Shown one piece after another: positions 7,283 to 14,460 of a DNA stretch of 20,723 nt; within the stretch, counting starts at the first letter, position 1; the number at the start of each line of letters is the position of its first letter. The notes beneath the pieces were generated by a model. It ran no database searches and was not told where the DNA came from. It worked only from the letters and a program-made list of their open reading frames with translations. Origin of the DNA: a bacterium (GTDB lineage Bacteria; Chlamydiota; Chlamydiia; Chlamydiales; Rhabdochlamydiaceae); NCBI GenBank assembly GCA_021802305.1, contig JAKAAD010000005.1:1-20723 (forward strand). Direction: 5' to 3'. The position numbers were made by a program, and so were the translations under genes.

Positions 7283-10241
7283 AATGTCCCCATTTGAAGT
7301 CGATGAGAAGAGATGGAGATTGAATATGAAAGTTTTTCTTTTTGAGAGCGAGGGCTTCAACTGAGTAAATGGGAATGACGGGCATCTCATCTAATAAGAG
7401 CGCTTCTGCTTGTAAATAGTAGAATCGTCTGCGAGAAAGGTCCTGTTCTCTTTCGGCAAGATGCAAGATTTCTTGATATTGTCGATTTTCCCATTTGGGA
7501 AAATTAATAGGTTCGTTCGCCTCTCTAAAAGCGTTCAGAGTAAAAATGGGGTCATGGATCCATGATTCCCAACCCATACCCCCTACTTGAAAGTCTCCTA
7601 GCGTCATTTTAGTAAATAACTCCTTCCATGCTAGAGCTTCTAAGTCACAACGAATTCCAAAGATGCTTTCCCACTCCTCTTTGATAACACGTACAACTCG
7701 ATCTTTAGTAGATCCAATCATCAAATAGGAGAGAGAAACAATAGGGAAGTTTTGAAGAGAGATGTTGAGTTCATCGAGCGCTTCATGGAACAGAGCTTGG
7801 GCTGCTTGCCGGCAAGGAGTAGTTAATGGCGATTGTTGGATCTGACTATACAGAGGAGGGATAGGAGAAAAGGCAGGCGATACATGGATCATCTCTTGTA
7901 ATTTTAATCGATCAATTCCCATGCTCAATGCTTGGCGTATTTTTTTATGATTAAAAGGAAACCGTTGCGTATTAAAAACAAACCAATAGACCGTAGTGCT
8001 CGAAATGGAAATGCATTCGTCGGTTTCTTGTGGAATAAAGGAAGGATCCCATGTTCCTAAAGGAGATCCTGCCCAATGATTCATATCTTTTTGAAATAAC
8101 TCATAACAGTGTTGGCGATGAGATTTGAAAATCGAGATTTCATCCAGTTTGATATTTTCAGAGTCCCAATACAGTTTGTTTTTTATAAGGGCATACCCTT
8201 CTTTTGAGTGGTTTTTCTTCAATAGGAAAGCGCCATTGCAAGGATACGCTCCGTTCTCTTCAAAGATCCAATTCGGATGTGTTTGATCTATAAAGCGGTT
8301 GACGGGGGAGTATAAGGTGAGTGAGGTTAGTTCTAAGAAATAAGGAGAAGGAAATTCTAATTCCACCTTTAATGTGTGATCATTCAGAGCTTTAACGCCT
8401 ATCTCATCTAAAGACACAGAGCCACTTTTTGCGAGTTTCGCATTTTTGATGGGGTAAAAAAGATAGGCAAAGGGAGTATGAAAAGAGGGGGAAAGAATTT
8501 TCTTCCAAGCATATTCAAAGTCATGAGCTGAAACAAGAGATCTATTGGCCCAGAAAGCAGAGCGCAATGTAAAAAGGTAGGTTTTTTGGTCGGAGGAGAT
8601 TTCGATATCTTGGGCTGCCCCTTTTTCGAGTTTTCCTTCTCGATTTATCCTCATTAAACCTTCGAAGAGCATTTTGAGGATAATTGCAGAAATTTCGTCC
8701 CCTCCTACGCGAGGGTCGAGGGAGACGGCAGAGTGTTCTAAACCAAGGGATAACACTTGACGACTTTCAATAGTGGATTGCCATGTTTTTAGAGTTGTGC
8801 TGATACAGTGAATGAGCTGAGATTGTGTTTTCGCATCCATGTCTGTGAAGAGATACCCCAAAAGATAGGTGTTTTGCATCGAGATGGTAAATGTGACGAT
8901 TTTTTGAGCTTGTTCAAAAGATAAAAGAAGCGCGTCGATCTTGGTTTTATGATGTTCATCTGGAGTGCGCATCACAATGAAAAGCTGTTTTTGGTAATTT
9001 TTAAATTTTAAAAAGAAGTCGGAAGGTTTGATAAAACGCACACTTTTTGCTTCTAAAAATAATTCAAAGAGTGTTTTCAAAGATTGCAATGAAAGGGTAG
9101 CTTGTACTTCGATTGGGCTTAGGGAATAGTAAAAGTTTTCTAGCACATCAGGTTCTCTGGAGGTGAGTTCGGGAAAAGCACTTCTCAAGCGAGAAAGAGT
9201 TTCTCTCTGTTGCAGAATGATGCCGCCGTTGTAGTCTCTAAATTCTCCTATGAGGTCCGTTAATAGTCGAGTGATTTTTTGGCGGGCTATATAAAAATTT
9301 AAGAATGGATCAGCCCTCAATAGAGAGGAATTTTTCATTAATTTGAGTCTAAATACAGAAGCCTCTATGGGATATTTTTTGCGGAGATAACGCACAATTT
9401 GGTAGCGATTGGGCGTATATTCGACATCTGATGGAAGTTTTGAAAAATATTCCTGCATAGTTCGTGCATTTGACCCAAGAAGCCTTACCAGAATAATCGT
9501 GAAAATCATTTCGTGCTGTGTCTGTTGATCGAGTACAACCATGACTTGGGGGAGATCGGATAAATAGCGAATTTCTCGGCTTAGAATGAAGATGTTTTTT
9601 AATAACTCTTCTTCATTCTGTATCATAAGCACATGGGGAACAAGTTGTTCGATAGAGAATCTGATTTCTCGTTGTAGAAGGGCTTTCAGTTGTTTGATTT
9701 CCCTGGGCCTGAAAGAAAGGCTACTTTTTTTACAAATTTCAAAATAGAGCGTCGTTATAGTACTCCTAGGAGGTTTGTAGGAGTATAGCGAATCTTTGAG
9801 GAGTTGAATTTTTGGGATTACTTTTTGAATGCTAAAAAAAATCTGTTCTTCATTAAAGGTTTCATACCTATCTTTTAAGTGAGCATGTGCTAGAATTCCC
9901 AAGATCGGTTTAGATCCAAAAGTGAAATAAAGAGAATTAGGATACACGCGAACGTTTAAATGGTCTTGAAATGGCAGAAGAGTCATATTTCTAGAGAGTT
10001 TAGCTCGGATGTAATAGATGGCATATGCTAGTTTTGCCAAATGGCCAACAGAGCGTTGGTTGATAAAAGTCGTCTCTAAATTAGCGATGATGCGATCCAA
10101 TTCTTTGAGGAGCGATGCATCGGCCTTACTGGGAATGAATCTTGTTAAAACATTCCTTGTCAACACACATTTTTCCTCGTAAGAGGGTTGTTCAAAATGA
10201 GTGGAGTGTATGAGTTCTTTAAGGTCTGCTGCGTTTTGCAT
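7275..10241 (-). CDS. Large protein with C-terminal OppA-type solute-binding domain (SBP_bac_5) and unassigned N-terminal half
   Basis: The 988-aa protein has a C-terminal half (about 490-988) that is a family 5 extracellular solute-binding domain, as in OppA, DppA and SgrR. It opens with LDPRVGGDEISAIILKMLFEGLM (the L-D-P pattern with L-Y/F-E-G-L). It continues with TYLFTLRSAFWANRSLVSAHDFEYAWKKIL (the F-x-L-R-x-x-x-x-W-x-x-G-x-P-V-x-A-x-D-x-x-x-W pattern), NGAFLLKKN, and FNHKKIRQALSMGIDR (the R-x-A-x-x-x-A-I-D-R pattern). The N-terminal 480 residues are mostly helical, with FGSKPILGILAHAHLKDRYE near 128-147, and belong to no family I can name. There is no N-terminal signal peptide or lipobox, which is odd for a periplasmic binding protein. 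An SgrR-like cytoplasmic sensor is one alternative, but no winged-helix domain is evident. The ATG at 10241 has only a weak upstream GGGA. The gene is convergent with the MATE gene (8-bp overlap). Confidence 0.8.
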   Translation of the reverse strand: MQNAADLKELIHSTHFEQPSYEEKCVLTRNVLTRFIPSKADASLLKELDRIIANLETTFINQRSVGHLAKLAYAIYYIRAKLSRNMTLLPFQDHLNVRVYPNSLYFTFGSKPILGILAHAHLKDRYETFNEEQIFFSIQKVIPKIQLLKDSLYSYKPPRSTITTLYFEICKKSSLSFRPREIKQLKALLQREIRFSIEQLVPHVLMIQNEEELLKNIFILSREIRYLSDLPQVMVVLDQQTQHEMIFTIILVRLLGSNARTMQEYFSKLPSDVEYTPNRYQIVRYLRKKYPIEASVFRLKLMKNSSLLRADPFLNFYIARQKITRLLTDLIGEFRDYNGGIILQQRETLSRLRSAFPELTSREPDVLENFYYSLSPIEVQATLSLQSLKTLFELFLEAKSVRFIKPSDFFLKFKNYQKQLFIVMRTPDEHHKTKIDALLLSFEQAQKIVTFTISMQNTYLLGYLFTDMDAKTQSQLIHCISTTLKTWQSTIESRQVLSLGLEHSAVSLDPRVGGDEISAIILKMLFEGLMRINREGKLEKGAAQDIEISSDQKTYLFTLRSAFWANRSLVSAHDFEYAWKKILSPSFHTPFAYLFYPIKNAKLAKSGSVSLDEIGVKALNDHTLKVELEFPSPYFLELTSLTLYSPVNRFIDQTHPNWIFEENGAYPCNGAFLLKKNHSKEGYALIKNKLYWDSENIKLDEISIFKSHRQHCYELFQKDMNHWAGSPLGTWDPSFIPQETDECISISSTTVYWFVFNTQRFPFNHKKIRQALSMGIDRLKLQEMIHVSPAFSPIPPLYSQIQQSPLTTPCRQAAQALFHEALDELNISLQNFPIVSLSYLMIGSTKDRVVRVIKEEWESIFGIRCDLEALAWKELFTKMTLGDFQVGGMGWESWIHDPIFTLNAFREANEPINFPKWENRQYQEILHLAEREQDLSRRRFYYLQAEALLLDEMPVIPIYSVEALALKKKNFHIQSPSLLIDFKWGHFT

Positions 10242-10376
10242 GATCTAATCCCGCTAGCCATTAAAAAAAAACTGCGAATTAATTGAAAGGATTCGTCTTG
10301 GGCAGTCGATCTTCCCAAATCAAAATGTAAAAAAGCGCTAGGATACTTTTGTTCATTGATCCCTCATCTCAACAAC

Positions 10377-10624
10377 GATACCTAGTACACATCAGCCCGA
10401 CTCGATGACAACCCAGCCGAGAGGACTGCGCCCTTGCTATTAGACGCAAGAACTGGCTCTTTTTTTAAAGCATAGCAAGCGGAAAAGCAGGAGCGACTTT
10501 GCTTTTTCTTGTACAAACCTGTCGCGCGCTCAGCATCGATCCACAAACATATCTGGAAGACATTTTCCGTCGCATCATAGAGCATGGAGCTCACAAGCTC
10601 CATGAACTGCTACCAGACGAATAG
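10377..10624 (+). pseudogene. IS66-family transposase, C-terminal remnant
   Basis: Joined across frames, this stretch reads as the end of an IS66 transposase. DDNPAER from 10404 matches the D-N-N-x-A-E-R motif. After a small frame change comes IRRKNWLFF (10439-10465; family pattern G-R-K-N-W-L-F), then an in-frame TAA at 10466-10468. The same frame continues with SIASGKAGATLLFLV, RALSIDPQTYLEDIFRR and HKLHELLPDE to a stop at 10622-10624. At least one frameshift and one nonsense change are visible, and the upstream catalytic part is missing. This is a dead fragment, but it shows that IS66 elements once entered this accessory region. Confidence 0.75.
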
Positions 10625-10906
10625 CAAAAAGCACAAGCCATTTCTTGAAAAGAGAGGAATTGATCCTTATTCGAAACGGCGTTCCTTTGCAAACGATATG
10701 ATAGAAGCACTTCCTCTCATGACGCCTCAGCCCCAATGCAAAACGCAAAAAATGATTGCTACCGTCACAGAGATTTTGCAGCATGCTCGTTCTTCTCTGG
10801 CCGGGCGCACATCTTCCTTTGTGCTCGGACAAAATGAATATGTCATAAAAATTCTTGTCTATAAATCATAACATCCTCTACGATGAGCATTTCTCAAGGT
10901 GAAAAC
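10625..10906 (+). other. Intergenic stretch with a possible decayed gene tail
   Basis: An open frame (10584-10871) runs out of the IS66 remnant and ends IATVTEILQHARSSLAGR and about 20 further residues. Its N-terminal part is IS66 sequence read in another frame, so it is not a credible gene. Its 3' part resembles the tail of the gene ending at 12697 and is listed as a repeat. No promoter stands out. A ribosome binding site for the next gene lies at 10896-10902. Confidence 0.4.
10754..10828 (+). repeat. Left copy of a diverged repeat around the U-box genes
   Basis: This segment aligns with 12634-12711. Shared stretches include GTCACAG, GCATCATGCT/GCATGCTCGT, TTCTTCTCTGG and GGGCGC. The peptide readings are similar too (IATVTEILQHARSSLAGR against IVAVTAIFFLHHAYSSLVGR). 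The two copies are in direct orientation, about 1.9 kb apart, and enclose the two U-box genes and the coiled-coil gene. Confidence 0.65.
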
Positions 10907-11278
10907 ATGAGTAGTATAACAAACAACAACAATGACTTCGGCAGTGCATTTACGAAAATCTATTTTCAAGGCATTCAAGAAGCTACAAACGTAGACTTTC
11001 GCGGAACGGAATCTCCTATCACCAAAACTCCTATGGATGACCCAGTCGTCGATGGAGATGGACATACCTATAATCGCAGCGACATTGAGCAGCGCATTTT
11101 GAATCCAACCGCTCCTTTTGAGGAACAACAATACCAATGCGATTTTAGCCACAAGAAGTTTAAGGTCAAAGATCTCATTCCTAATCGCGCTCTTCGAGAT
11201 CTTACAGCTGAAATTCAAAATGGTGAGTTTAAAAAAATCGTTGTCGACATTGCGGAAAAACAAGCAAAATGTTCGTAA
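10907..11278 (+). CDS. Small U-box protein (E3 ubiquitin-ligase-like)
   Basis: The 123-aa protein is little more than a U-box, the E2-binding fold of eukaryotic-type E3 ubiquitin ligases. ESPITKTPMDDPVVDGDGHTYNRSDIEQRI spans 35-64, with the signature P-I-T, D-P-V, D-G-H-T-Y and R-x-x-I-E-x elements. LIPNRALRDLTAEI (90-103) is the closing loop and helix with the conserved P-N-R-A-L. The hydrophobic residue after the first S/C-P (I38) and P92, which contact E2 enzymes in known U-boxes, are kept. The start at 10907 is chosen over 10883 because AAGGTGA (10896-10902) precedes it and nothing precedes 10883. It overlaps the next U-box gene by 10 bp in a different frame. It is likely a host-directed effector. 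Legionella LubX has two U-boxes in one chain; here they are in two frames. Confidence 0.82.
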   Translation: MSSITNNNNDFGSAFTKIYFQGIQEATNVDFRGTESPITKTPMDDPVVDGDGHTYNRSDIEQRILNPTAPFEEQQYQCDFSHKKFKVKDLIPNRALRDLTAEIQNGEFKKIVVDIAEKQAKCS

Positions 11279-11982
11279 AGTCGCAATTCGAAATAGCAGA
11301 TCGTCAGCGCGTACTGAAGTTTAAAGAGTACCAAAAGAATGGTTATCTCAAGTCTTTGCATTGTTCCATCACAGGAGAAATCATGAAAGATCCCGTCATA
11401 GATTGCCATGGATGCACCTATGATCGATCTCTTGTTTCCAAATGCATTGTGGTTTCATCCACATCAAACGAACCTGTATTTAAATGTCCTTATTACCAAG
11501 AAATCCTTACAGTTTCTTCTCTCTACCCAAATCGTGTTCTTGAAAAGGTTGCACAGGAACTCTATGCTGAGGATGGTCTCGAAAATACTATTAGCACCGT
11601 TATCCATTTTCAAGTGACACAAGCACAAGAGGAAGCGCAGCAGAAATATGATCAAGACATGAAAAAAATGAAAATGAAATTCAAGAAAATAAAAAAAGAA
11701 AACGAAGAACTTATACAGAAAAATAGTTTCTTAGAGACGAAGATGCAAGCACAAGAGACGAGGATTCAAGCACAAGATATAAAACTTCGAGAGCAAGACA
11801 ATGCAATTCAAGAAATGGGCAATACGATCAAAACTATGATGGAAATAATTCAACAACACTCTAATGATATGAAAGAAATGAAAGAAATGAAAGAAAACTT
11901 TGCCATAGAGCGCTTGGTCACTCGAAGTCTCGCAATTCTTGGATTTCTAGGTACTGGATTCTTTGCATTTCGTACTAAATAA
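11269..11982 (+). CDS. U-box protein with coiled coil and C-terminal membrane anchor
   Basis: This 237-aa protein has three parts. The U-box is at about 30-98: LHCSITGEIMKDPVIDCHGCTYDRSLV (30-56), then CPYYQEI (73-79) and SLYPNRVLEKVAQEL (84-98). A long charged heptad region follows (about 115-208), rich in K, E and Q with QAQETRIQAQDIKLREQ and a (MKE)3 run. Near the C-terminus is a hydrophobic segment, SLAILGFLGTGFFAF (220-234), ending FRTK. This is the layout of a membrane-tethered E3 ligase in which the coiled coil would bind substrate or oligomerise. The start lies inside the previous gene with no strong ribosome binding site, so translation probably depends on coupling or a frameshift from it. 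Ligase activity is inferred from the fold; secretion is an inference from the eukaryotic-type domain. Confidence 0.82.
   Translation: MFVKSQFEIADRQRVLKFKEYQKNGYLKSLHCSITGEIMKDPVIDCHGCTYDRSLVSKCIVVSSTSNEPVFKCPYYQEILTVSSLYPNRVLEKVAQELYAEDGLENTISTVIHFQVTQAQEEAQQKYDQDMKKMKMKFKKIKKENEELIQKNSFLETKMQAQETRIQAQDIKLREQDNAIQEMGNTIKTMMEIIQQHSNDMKEMKEMKENFAIERLVTRSLAILGFLGTGFFAFRTK
11869..11895 (+). repeat. Three perfect 9-bp direct repeats (ATGAAAGAA)
   Basis: Three consecutive ATGAAAGAA units encode MKEMKEMKE near the end of the coiled coil of the second U-box protein. The unit keeps the reading frame, so copy-number change would lengthen or shorten the rod by 3 residues. Confidence 0.85.
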
Positions 11983-12004
11983 TGATTTACATGGAGGAAC
12001 CATA

Positions 12005-12697
12005 ATGACTACTTTCCCTTTAAATTCTTCCAACGCTGTTGCACATTCCTCTGAGTTTGTCGAAACTCGCATGAGCGTGTATGATACACTCCAAAGCAGC
12101 GATCAAAGGACATTTACTCTTTATGCATTAACATTGATCAATCAACAGCTTGAAAAGGATGCCGTAGATTTAGCATGGATAACCATGCACAGCAACAATT
12201 TAGAAGGATGCATTAAAGACTTGGATTTCCTCATTGACGAATTTGTGAAGCGAAAAGAAGAAGCTGAGGCAATGAGTCGACAGATAGAGCAATCAACACA
12301 ACGGATAGAGCAATCAACACAGCGATTGGAAAGCAATAACGAAAGGTTAAATCAAATTTGTGATCTACTTAAGCAATTGGAACGCAAATTTACGAAATTG
12401 AGCAACGAGATTACAGAGTGTAAAATGAACAACGAACCTACCCTATTTTCCCTAGCAACATGGTTATTCAGAAAAATACCCAGCATATCAACTGCATGGC
12501 ATAGAATGTTGAGGAATGGTCATACGCTACTGACATCTCCTCATTATTCACTATCTCTCATAAATCCCAAGGCGCCTTCTTCCAGCGATGACGCCGATGG
12601 AGAAAAGAGGCCAGACAAATATACCTATAGTATAGTTGCTGTCACAGCGATTTTTTTTTTGCATCATGCTTATTCTTCTCTGGTGGGGCGCGCATAA
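12005..12697 (+). CDS. Coiled-coil protein with C-terminal hydrophobic tail, unknown function
   Basis: I do not recognise the family. The 230-aa protein has a helical N-terminal region, then a coiled coil (about 84-135) with a visible 7-residue repeat (QIEQSTQ, RIEQSTQ, RLESNNE). A polar linker with SSSDDADGEKRPDKY follows, and the chain ends in a hydrophobic stretch (YSIVAVTAIFFLHHAYSSLVG), perhaps a tail anchor. The ATG at 12005 is chosen because GGAGGA (11993-11998) lies 6 bp upstream; the frame is open back to 11963. It starts 22 bp after the second U-box gene and has the same coiled-coil/tail layout without a U-box, so it may be a partner or another effector. A run of ten T (12651-12660) in the tail codons could be unstable. 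Confidence 0.65.
   Translation: MTTFPLNSSNAVAHSSEFVETRMSVYDTLQSSDQRTFTLYALTLINQQLEKDAVDLAWITMHSNNLEGCIKDLDFLIDEFVKRKEEAEAMSRQIEQSTQRIEQSTQRLESNNERLNQICDLLKQLERKFTKLSNEITECKMNNEPTLFSLATWLFRKIPSISTAWHRMLRNGHTLLTSPHYSLSLINPKAPSSSDDADGEKRPDKYTYSIVAVTAIFFLHHAYSSLVGRA
12281..12322 (+). repeat. Two 21-bp direct repeats encoding coiled-coil heptads
   Basis: Units at 12281-12301 and 12302-12322 differ at two or three bases and share GATAGAGCAATCAACACA. Each encodes one heptad (QIEQSTQ and RIEQSTQ). A third, diverged unit (RLESNNE) follows. The 21-bp period equals one coiled-coil heptad. Confidence 0.85.
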
Positions 12698-12711
12698 TCC
12701 TTCGTCTTCGA
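12634..12711 (+). repeat. Right copy of a diverged repeat around the U-box genes
   Basis: This is the partner of 10754-10828. It covers the last codons and stop of the coiled-coil gene and about 15 bp beyond. It contains a ten-T run (12651-12660) absent from the left copy, where the corresponding sequence is GATTTTGCA. Confidence 0.65.
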
Positions 12712-13216
12712 TGCAATCGCATTGGACGTCTTTGCGCAATTTCTTCCACATACAAAAAAAACGGCTATGCTCTTCTTTATCTCATATCCCTTATGCATTC
12801 ACGCTTCATACATGCGCAAAAAAAGATCAGCAAAAGAATTAAAAATTTTTTAAAACCATATAACTCGTTGATCTTCAAACGCATTGAAGAGTAGCCTTCT
12901 CTTGTAGCAAACGCAAAACATCTTTATGCTACATGTGTGTTAGAATTCAATGCCCAGCACAAACAAAAGATTTGCTTGTTCGATTACGATGATAAGCAAG
13001 ATGTAAACAATCGCATTCTCATGACGTGCTTTACCTCTTGCGACCTTGCTGTGGCTGTGTTGAATTCCCTGACCGCACAAATTCTTAAACGCGCAGCCTG
13101 AAACCAGGCTTATTTTATTCAACAGCCGCTCTCATCATTTTGTTCATCAAAAGAGATTTCCATGTGCTTATAGATGGCGCCGAAATGCTTTATTTCCAGT
13201 AGAGAATGGTGCCTAG
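12698..13216. other. Intergenic region, no confident gene
   Basis: It is AT-rich. The only notable open stretch is 12895-13101 (+), which reads LEFNAQHKQKICLFDYDDKQ and ends SLTAQILKRAA. It has no ATG and no ribosome binding site, so it is at best a gene remnant. No terminator with a clear stem and T-run follows the U-box operon. Confidence 0.4.
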
Positions 13217-13538
13217 CAAGTCGGCCGAGATCAGGTCTCGGCATGGAACAATGTGTTTCTCTGGACTTTGCATACAAAAGCGGGGATGGTGTCTCTGGAA
13301 CATTTGCGTTTAGGATTGCATGCTCCGGTCTTTCTCATTTTTCTTGATGTAACAGAGATCAATTCATTAACGTCGATAGATTCTCATATTTGCAAAAACG
13401 AAGAGATAGAATATCACTCTACAATTTAAAACAAAAGAGCGAAATGGGTTCAAGGCCCAAAGGAGGGATGCGTCCGGATGGATACAACTGCTATCTCAAG
13501 ATGTAGCCAAAACCCATGGTGGACTTCATTTTGTATAA
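13217..13538 (+). pseudogene. Possible decayed gene, family not recognised
   Basis: Two open stretches in different frames read like protein. The first (13217-13429) contains KAGMVSLEHLRLGLHAPVFL and IFLDVTEINSLTSIDSHICK. The second ends at 13536-13538 and contains GFKAQRRDASGWIQLLSQDV followed by AKTHGGLHFV. Neither has a good start. A 7-bp hairpin (GCCGAGA 13224-13230 with TCTCGGC 13236-13242) lies in the first part without a T-run. I call this a frameshifted remnant with low confidence; it may be noncoding. Confidence 0.25.
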
Positions 13539-13931
13539 TTACCAAAACGATGCAATGTTCAATCCAACATGATAGAGTTCGTTGAACTCTTGCTGATAAA
13601 GGTCAGCGGTATGTTGCTGTGCGTATCCCATGCGTTCTTTATCTTGAGAATTCGAGCTTTGTGCAGGGGCGTGGTGCAAATAGCCACCAAAGATTTCCTC
13701 GCAAGTGTGCGTATATTCTCGAGTGAATAGAATGTGGTTGTGCCAAGCTTCGTCCATATCTGGTGCAGGCGCTAATAGGCGATCGGGATATTTAACGATG
13801 AGGATTAGGAAGTTTTTATATCTCCGGATGGCTTCTCTCGCATCCTTTTCTTCCCAACCCTCTCGTTCTATGAGCCTTCGTTGAACGAAGCTTAAATCCA
13901 AACTCAGGATTTTGGACTTTTGGGGCAGCAT
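13539..13931 (-). CDS. GRDP-like small protein (WHxH motif) next to RiPP precursor
   Basis: The 130-aa protein resembles the N-terminal module of glycine-rich-domain-containing-like (GRDP/DUF1399-type) proteins. PAPDMDEAWHNHILFTREY (55-73) is the hallmark P-x-x-D-I/M-D-x-x-W-H-x-H-I/L-x-x-x-x-x-Y segment. CEEIFGGYLHHAP (77-89) matches the second conserved block, C-x-x-x-F-G-x-x-L-x-H. The conserved histidines (H63, H65, H86, H87) and C77 suggest a possible metal site, but the biochemical role is unknown. Its ATG lies 28 bp inside the 3' end of the NHLP-leader gene, over the codons for that peptide's Cys-containing tail, so the two are tightly coupled. It is the last gene of the leftward block. 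A role in peptide maturation or handling is suggested only by position. Confidence 0.6.
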   Translation of the reverse strand: MLPQKSKILSLDLSFVQRRLIEREGWEEKDAREAIRRYKNFLILIVKYPDRLLAPAPDMDEAWHNHILFTREYTHTCEEIFGGYLHHAPAQSSNSQDKERMGYAQQHTADLYQQEFNELYHVGLNIASFW

Positions 13932-14203
13932 TTAGCATCCTGGATGTCTCCGCTAGCTACTTTCTCCAGCTCAGCAGAAGACATTTTTTTAAAGTTAGCT
14001 GGGCGATTATAGAGGCGAATTATCCATTGATTTTCTTCTTCTTCGACGATGCGGATATTGAGGTTCGTGGGAATTTTGCTCATTCCCATGGCTTTCAGAG
14101 CTTCGCGTGGTTGTTCGTTGAGCTTCTTCTTAAACGCTGGATCTTCCCACGCGCGCATATTGATTTGCGTTTCGGTTTGCTGTCTATTTGGTTTATTGAT
14201 CAT
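13904..14203 (-). CDS. NHLP-leader RiPP precursor peptide with short Cys-Cys core
   Basis: The 99-aa protein has the layout of nitrile-hydratase-like leader peptide (NHLP, TIGR03793-type) precursors. RAWEDPAFKKKLNEQPREAL (17-36) matches the family's A-x-x-D-x-x-F-R/K-x-x-L-x-x-x-P-x-x-A-L. NLNIRIVEEEENQWIIRLYN (47-66) matches the V-x-V-x-E-x-x-x-x-x-x-x-x-L-P strand pair. MSSAELEKVASG (74-85) matches L-S-D-x-E-L-E-x-V-A-G-G before the processing site. The predicted core is then DIQDAKCCPKSPKS (86-99), with adjacent Cys92 and Cys93. The start at 14203 is supported by GGGAGGG (14209-14215) 5 bp upstream; the frame is open to 14245. No NHLM-type peptidase/ABC exporter is in the window. The leader assignment is strong; the modification is unknown. 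Confidence 0.78.
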   Translation of the reverse strand: MINKPNRQQTETQINMRAWEDPAFKKKLNEQPREALKAMGMSKIPTNLNIRIVEEEENQWIIRLYNRPANFKKMSSAELEKVASGDIQDAKCCPKSPKS

Positions 14204-14460
14204 AGTTTCCCTCCCGTGAGAACTGATTAATTGTTTCTTTAGCAAATAGGGTACTTATTTGTAAATGGATTCAAAAGTTGATTTTTGGCAATATCAGCTT
14301 TGCAGCATATTTTAGCTTGCACGTGCGGCTTGTACAAGCACAATGATCGCTTACTCCACGCTAAAAATGTGCGCAGTTTCCTTGCCAAACTCCATTTCAG
14401 CATCCATTTTTTTCAATCAAGGTGTGCAGGATGAAACATGAAAATTTATTTTATAAAGCA
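14204..14460 (-). other. Intergenic gap holding a Cys-rich peptide echo
   Basis: This 257-bp gap lies between the DoxX gene and the NHLP gene. Minus-strand 14315-14357 can be read as VSDHCACTSRTCKLK, closely matching ASDHCTSTKCKQK in the DUF2063 protein. That frame has no usable start before an upstream stop. A separate 18-codon minus-strand frame (MDAEMEFGKETAHIFSVE) ends just before it. Neither is called as a gene. The gap may hold a decayed small peptide gene or the NHLP gene's own promoter. Confidence 0.45.
14315..14357 (-). repeat. SDHC-motif repeat, intergenic copy
   Basis: Reading the plus strand, GCTTGCAC and AATGATCGCT..CTCC are shared with 15796-15832. The spacing between these blocks differs by 6 bases, which is two codons. 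On the minus strand both encode SDHC followed by T-S and C-K. This copy is intergenic. Confidence 0.6.

Noticed and set aside
10584..10871. 95-residue open frame on the plus strand
   Set aside because: Its first half is IS66 sequence in a different frame, and the rest is the diverged repeat. It has no ribosome binding site, so it is kept only as a remnant.
12940..13122. 60-residue minus-strand open frame
   Set aside because: No recognisable start context or family, and the opposite strand gives an equally open frame. Treated as chance in a gene-poor region.
13224..13242. GCCGAGA/TCTCGGC hairpin as a terminator
   Set aside because: No T-run on either strand, and no gene ends next to it.
14226..14395. 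Basic Cys-containing 54-residue minus-strand frame in the gap upstream of the NHLP gene
   Set aside because: No ribosome binding site, and it runs in a different frame from the conserved SDHC peptide, so it is not supported as a gene.
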